Shown: positions 4,560 through 6,114 of the stretch, piece after piece | Layout: each line of letters starts with the position of its first letter | Position numbering within the stretch: the stretch's first letter is position 1 | NCBI GenBank assembly: GCA_029260695.1 | Contig: JAJDCT010000374.1 | Coordinates: 1 to 6,114, forward strand | Direction: 5' to 3' | DNA length: 6,114 nt | DNA from: Phycisphaeraceae bacterium | GTDB lineage: Bacteria > Planctomycetota > Phycisphaerae > Phycisphaerales > Phycisphaeraceae | The notes under the pieces: model-generated | The model's input: the letters and a program-made list of their open reading frames with translations, nothing else | The model's database searches: none | Told to the model about the DNA's origin: nothing | Made by a program: the position numbers and the translations under genes

Positions 4560-5489
4560 ATGAGCCTATTCAAAACCGCGCTTAACAAGCTCAAACAGGG
4601 CCTCACTCGGACACGCACCGGGTCAGCGGCGGCGGTGCGGACGATCCTCACGGGCAAGAAACTCAGCCCCGAGCTACTCAAAGACCTCGAACGTGCGATG
4701 ATCCAGGCCGACATCGGGATCAAGACCGCAGTGGAAATCCGCAAGGACATCCAGGCGGCGTTCGAACGTGGCGAGATCACATCCGGCGATGAGGCGCTTG
4801 AGTTCCTCAAGGACCAGTTGCGTGCTTATTACCCGGAGACCGACCGCAGCCTGCACTTCGCCCCACCCGGCGAGGGGCCGACCGTGATCCTGGTTGCGGG
4901 GATCAACGGGGCCGGCAAGACCACGAGCATCGCCAAGATCACCAAGAGCCTGCGAGACGAAGGCAAGACCGTCCTGCTCGCGGCTTGCGACACGTTCCGC
5001 GCCGCGGCGGTCGAACAATTGGAGGTCTGGTCAGAGCGGTTAGGCGTGCAAGTCATCAAGGGCCAACAGGGCGGTGACCCGGCTGCGGTCGCGTTCGACG
5101 CCGCCCAGGCCGCGGTCGCACGCAACGTGGATGTGCTGGTCCTGGACACCGCCGGCCGACTGCACACCCAGGACCACCTGATGCGGCAGTTGACGAAGAT
5201 ACGTTCGGTTGTCGCCAAACAGATACCGGGAGCTCCCCACGAGGTCATCCTCGTCATCGACGCGACTACCGGCCAGAACGGGATCAATCAGGCCAAGGTC
5301 TTCGCCGACGCCACCGATGTCACCGGGATATTCCTATCCAAGCTCGACGGCACCGCTCGCGGCGGGATCGTCATCGCCATCCGCGAGGCCCTGAACCTCC
5401 CCGTGAAGTTCATCGGCGTTGGCGAAACCCCCGACGACGTCGAACCCTTCGACCCCGCGAAGTTCGTCGACGCGATGTTCGCGGAGTAG
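4560..5489 (+). CDS. ftsY: Signal recognition particle receptor FtsY
   Basis: FtsY is the SRP receptor GTPase. It docks ribosome-SRP complexes at the inner membrane and, with Ffh, hands nascent membrane proteins to SecYEG. The protein has 309 residues. The helical N domain covers about 1-95, with the conserved LSPELLKDLERAMIQADIG (35-53). The G domain follows, with P-loop GINGAGKTT (114-122), the SRP-GTPase insertion motif DTFRAAAVEQL (144-154), DTAGR (196-200), the guanine-specificity motif SKLDG (260-264) followed by TARGG, and the closing GVGE (286-289) with DDVEPFD (292-298). The long acidic A domain of E. coli FtsY is absent, as in many compact FtsY proteins. Membrane contact would then rely on the amphipathic start (MSLFKTALNKLKQGL). 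The ATG at 4560 has only a C-rich stretch upstream and no Shine-Dalgarno, so translation may depend on coupling to nusB or on a non-canonical mechanism. Confidence 0.96.
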   Translation: MSLFKTALNKLKQGLTRTRTGSAAAVRTILTGKKLSPELLKDLERAMIQADIGIKTAVEIRKDIQAAFERGEITSGDEALEFLKDQLRAYYPETDRSLHFAPPGEGPTVILVAGINGAGKTTSIAKITKSLRDEGKTVLLAACDTFRAAAVEQLEVWSERLGVQVIKGQQGGDPAAVAFDAAQAAVARNVDVLVLDTAGRLHTQDHLMRQLTKIRSVVAKQIPGAPHEVILVIDATTGQNGINQAKVFADATDVTGIFLSKLDGTARGGIVIAIREALNLPVKFIGVGETPDDVEPFDPAKFVDAMFAE

Positions 5490-5601
5490 ATGACGCGGAG
5501 TGGACTGATAGGTAGGCTCTGATACATCGAAGCCGGGCGTGTAGTATTACCTCACTCATACGGATCACGATTAAATCTCGCGCCCATCATCGTGGCCAAA
5601 C

Positions 5602-5618
5602 CCCCGGCGAAGCCGGGG
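5602..5618. other. GC-rich hairpin in the ftsY-rpoD convergent gap
   Basis: CCCCGGC-GAA-GCCGGGG forms a perfect 7-bp stem with a 3-nt loop, 113 bp after the ftsY stop. On the plus strand it is followed by CTGAGGG, not by T residues. On the minus strand only GTTTGG follows. It may slow polymerase or protect mRNA ends but is not a canonical intrinsic terminator. Confidence 0.4.
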
Positions 5619-5672
5619 CTGAGGGAAAAGCTGCCGCCGACGAATCAAGCAGAACCCGTATCAAATTGCATG

Positions 5673-5699
5673 AAAAACCCCACCGTTCCGGGTGGGGCT
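5673..5699 (-). terminator. Rho-independent terminator of rpoD, possibly bidirectional
   Basis: On the minus strand CCCCACC (5691-5697), a 6-nt loop and GGTGGGG (5678-5684) form a 7-bp stem. A G-U and an A-U pair extend it to 9 bp, and TTTTT (5673-5677) follows. It lies 36 bp after the rpoD stop. On the plus strand the same stem is followed by CTGTTCATTTC, a weaker T-rich tract that could also end ftsY transcripts. Confidence 0.85.
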
Positions 5700-5735
5700 G
5701 TTCATTTCAGATATCGATTAAGTTGTGGGAAGCAC

Positions 5736-6114
5736 TCAGCGGATTGCTTCTTCCTCTTCAAGTGTGCCGTCGACGAAGCCCTGGAGCTTGCGGGCACGGA
5801 CGGGGTGCTGGAGCTTGCGGATGGCCTTGGCCTCGACCTGCCGGACGCGCTCGCGGGTGACTTTGAATATCCGGCCGACCTCTTCGAGTGTGTAGGTGTA
5901 CCCGTCGCCGATGCCGTAGCGGAGCTTGATGATCTCGCGTTCACGGTAGGTCAGGGTCTTGAGGACCTGCTCTATGCGGCTGCGGAGCATGTCGCTGGTC
6001 GCGGTCTCCGAGGGGTTGTCTGCGGCCTGGTCCTCGATGAAGTCACCGAAGTAGGAGTCTTCACTCTCGCCGACCGGGCGGTCGAGGCTGATCGGGTGCC
6101 GGCTGATCTTCATG
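5736..6114 (-). CDS. rpoD: Primary (housekeeping) RNA polymerase sigma factor, C-terminal part (5' end outside window)
   Basis: This is the C-terminal end of the sigma70-family primary factor that directs core polymerase to most promoters. The 126 visible codons contain the end of region 3 and all of region 4. SLDRPVGESEDSYFGDFIED (9-28, counting the Met at 6113 as 1) is the typical primary-sigma sequence before region 4. LTYREREIIKLRYGIGDG (54-71) is sigma4.1. TLEEVGRIFKVTRERVRQVE (75-94) is the helix-turn-helix that reads the -35 box, and AKAIRKLQHPVRARKL (95-110) follows it. The Met at 6113 is internal: homologues have several hundred residues before this point, so the gene runs past the window edge. 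After the usual end near LQGFVD there is a short acidic tail (GTLEEEEAIR). It is convergent with ftsY and has its own terminator. A closely related group 2 sigma factor cannot be fully excluded without the N-terminus. Confidence 0.92.
   Translation of the reverse strand, partial: MKISRHPISLDRPVGESEDSYFGDFIEDQAADNPSETATSDMLRSRIEQVLKTLTYREREIIKLRYGIGDGYTYTLEEVGRIFKVTRERVRQVEAKAIRKLQHPVRARKLQGFVDGTLEEEEAIR

Noticed and set aside
6111..6114. ATG at 6113 as the start of a short 125-residue sigma factor
   Set aside because: The first residues already match the end of sigma region 3, so this Met is internal and the gene is cut by the window edge.

Overview
This window looks like chromosomal DNA from a GC-rich bacterium, most likely a planctomycete of the Phycisphaerae type. 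The assignment is inference. It rests on a short ECF sigma factor paired with a large single-pass membrane protein carrying a LolA/RseB-like extracytoplasmic region, a pairing common in planctomycetes. The start regions also vary: some genes have good Shine-Dalgarno sites and others have none. There is no sign of a phage, transposon, CRISPR array, tRNA or rRNA.

Layout. (1) Positions 1-363, minus strand: the N-terminal 121 codons of a malate dehydrogenase gene (mdh), cut by the window edge, with its own Shine-Dalgarno and a good sigma70-type promoter containing a palindrome. (2) Positions 531-2638, minus strand: a two-gene unit of an ECF-type sigma factor (2099-2638) and a membrane-anchored putative anti-sigma factor (531-2102), overlapping by ATGA and therefore probably translationally coupled. 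(3) Positions 2639-3373: a 735-bp divergent intergenic region. It holds an unusual cluster of the heptamer CGGACAC/GTGTCCG, a run of eight G, an AT-rich island, a perfect 14-bp palindrome and a strong candidate ribH promoter. (4) Positions 3374-5489, plus strand: ribH (lumazine synthase), nusB (antitermination factor) and ftsY (SRP receptor GTPase), closely spaced and probably co-transcribed. (5) Positions 5490-5735: a convergent intergenic region with a rho-independent terminator for the minus strand. (6) Positions 5736-6114, minus strand: the C-terminal end of the housekeeping sigma factor (RpoD/SigA), cut by the window edge.

Most of the genes are core housekeeping: TCA cycle, riboflavin synthesis, transcription antitermination, membrane protein targeting and primary sigma factor. 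The accessory element is the sigma/anti-sigma pair. It probably forms an envelope-signal switch in which the membrane protein holds the sigma factor inactive through its cytoplasmic N-terminus. The repeated heptamer upstream of the pair is the least explained signal in the window. NusB is unusual in having low-complexity extensions at both ends, each containing a 12-bp tandem repeat. I did not find a clear novel multi-gene system; the sigma/anti-sigma pair with its heptamer-rich upstream region is the best candidate for undescribed regulation.
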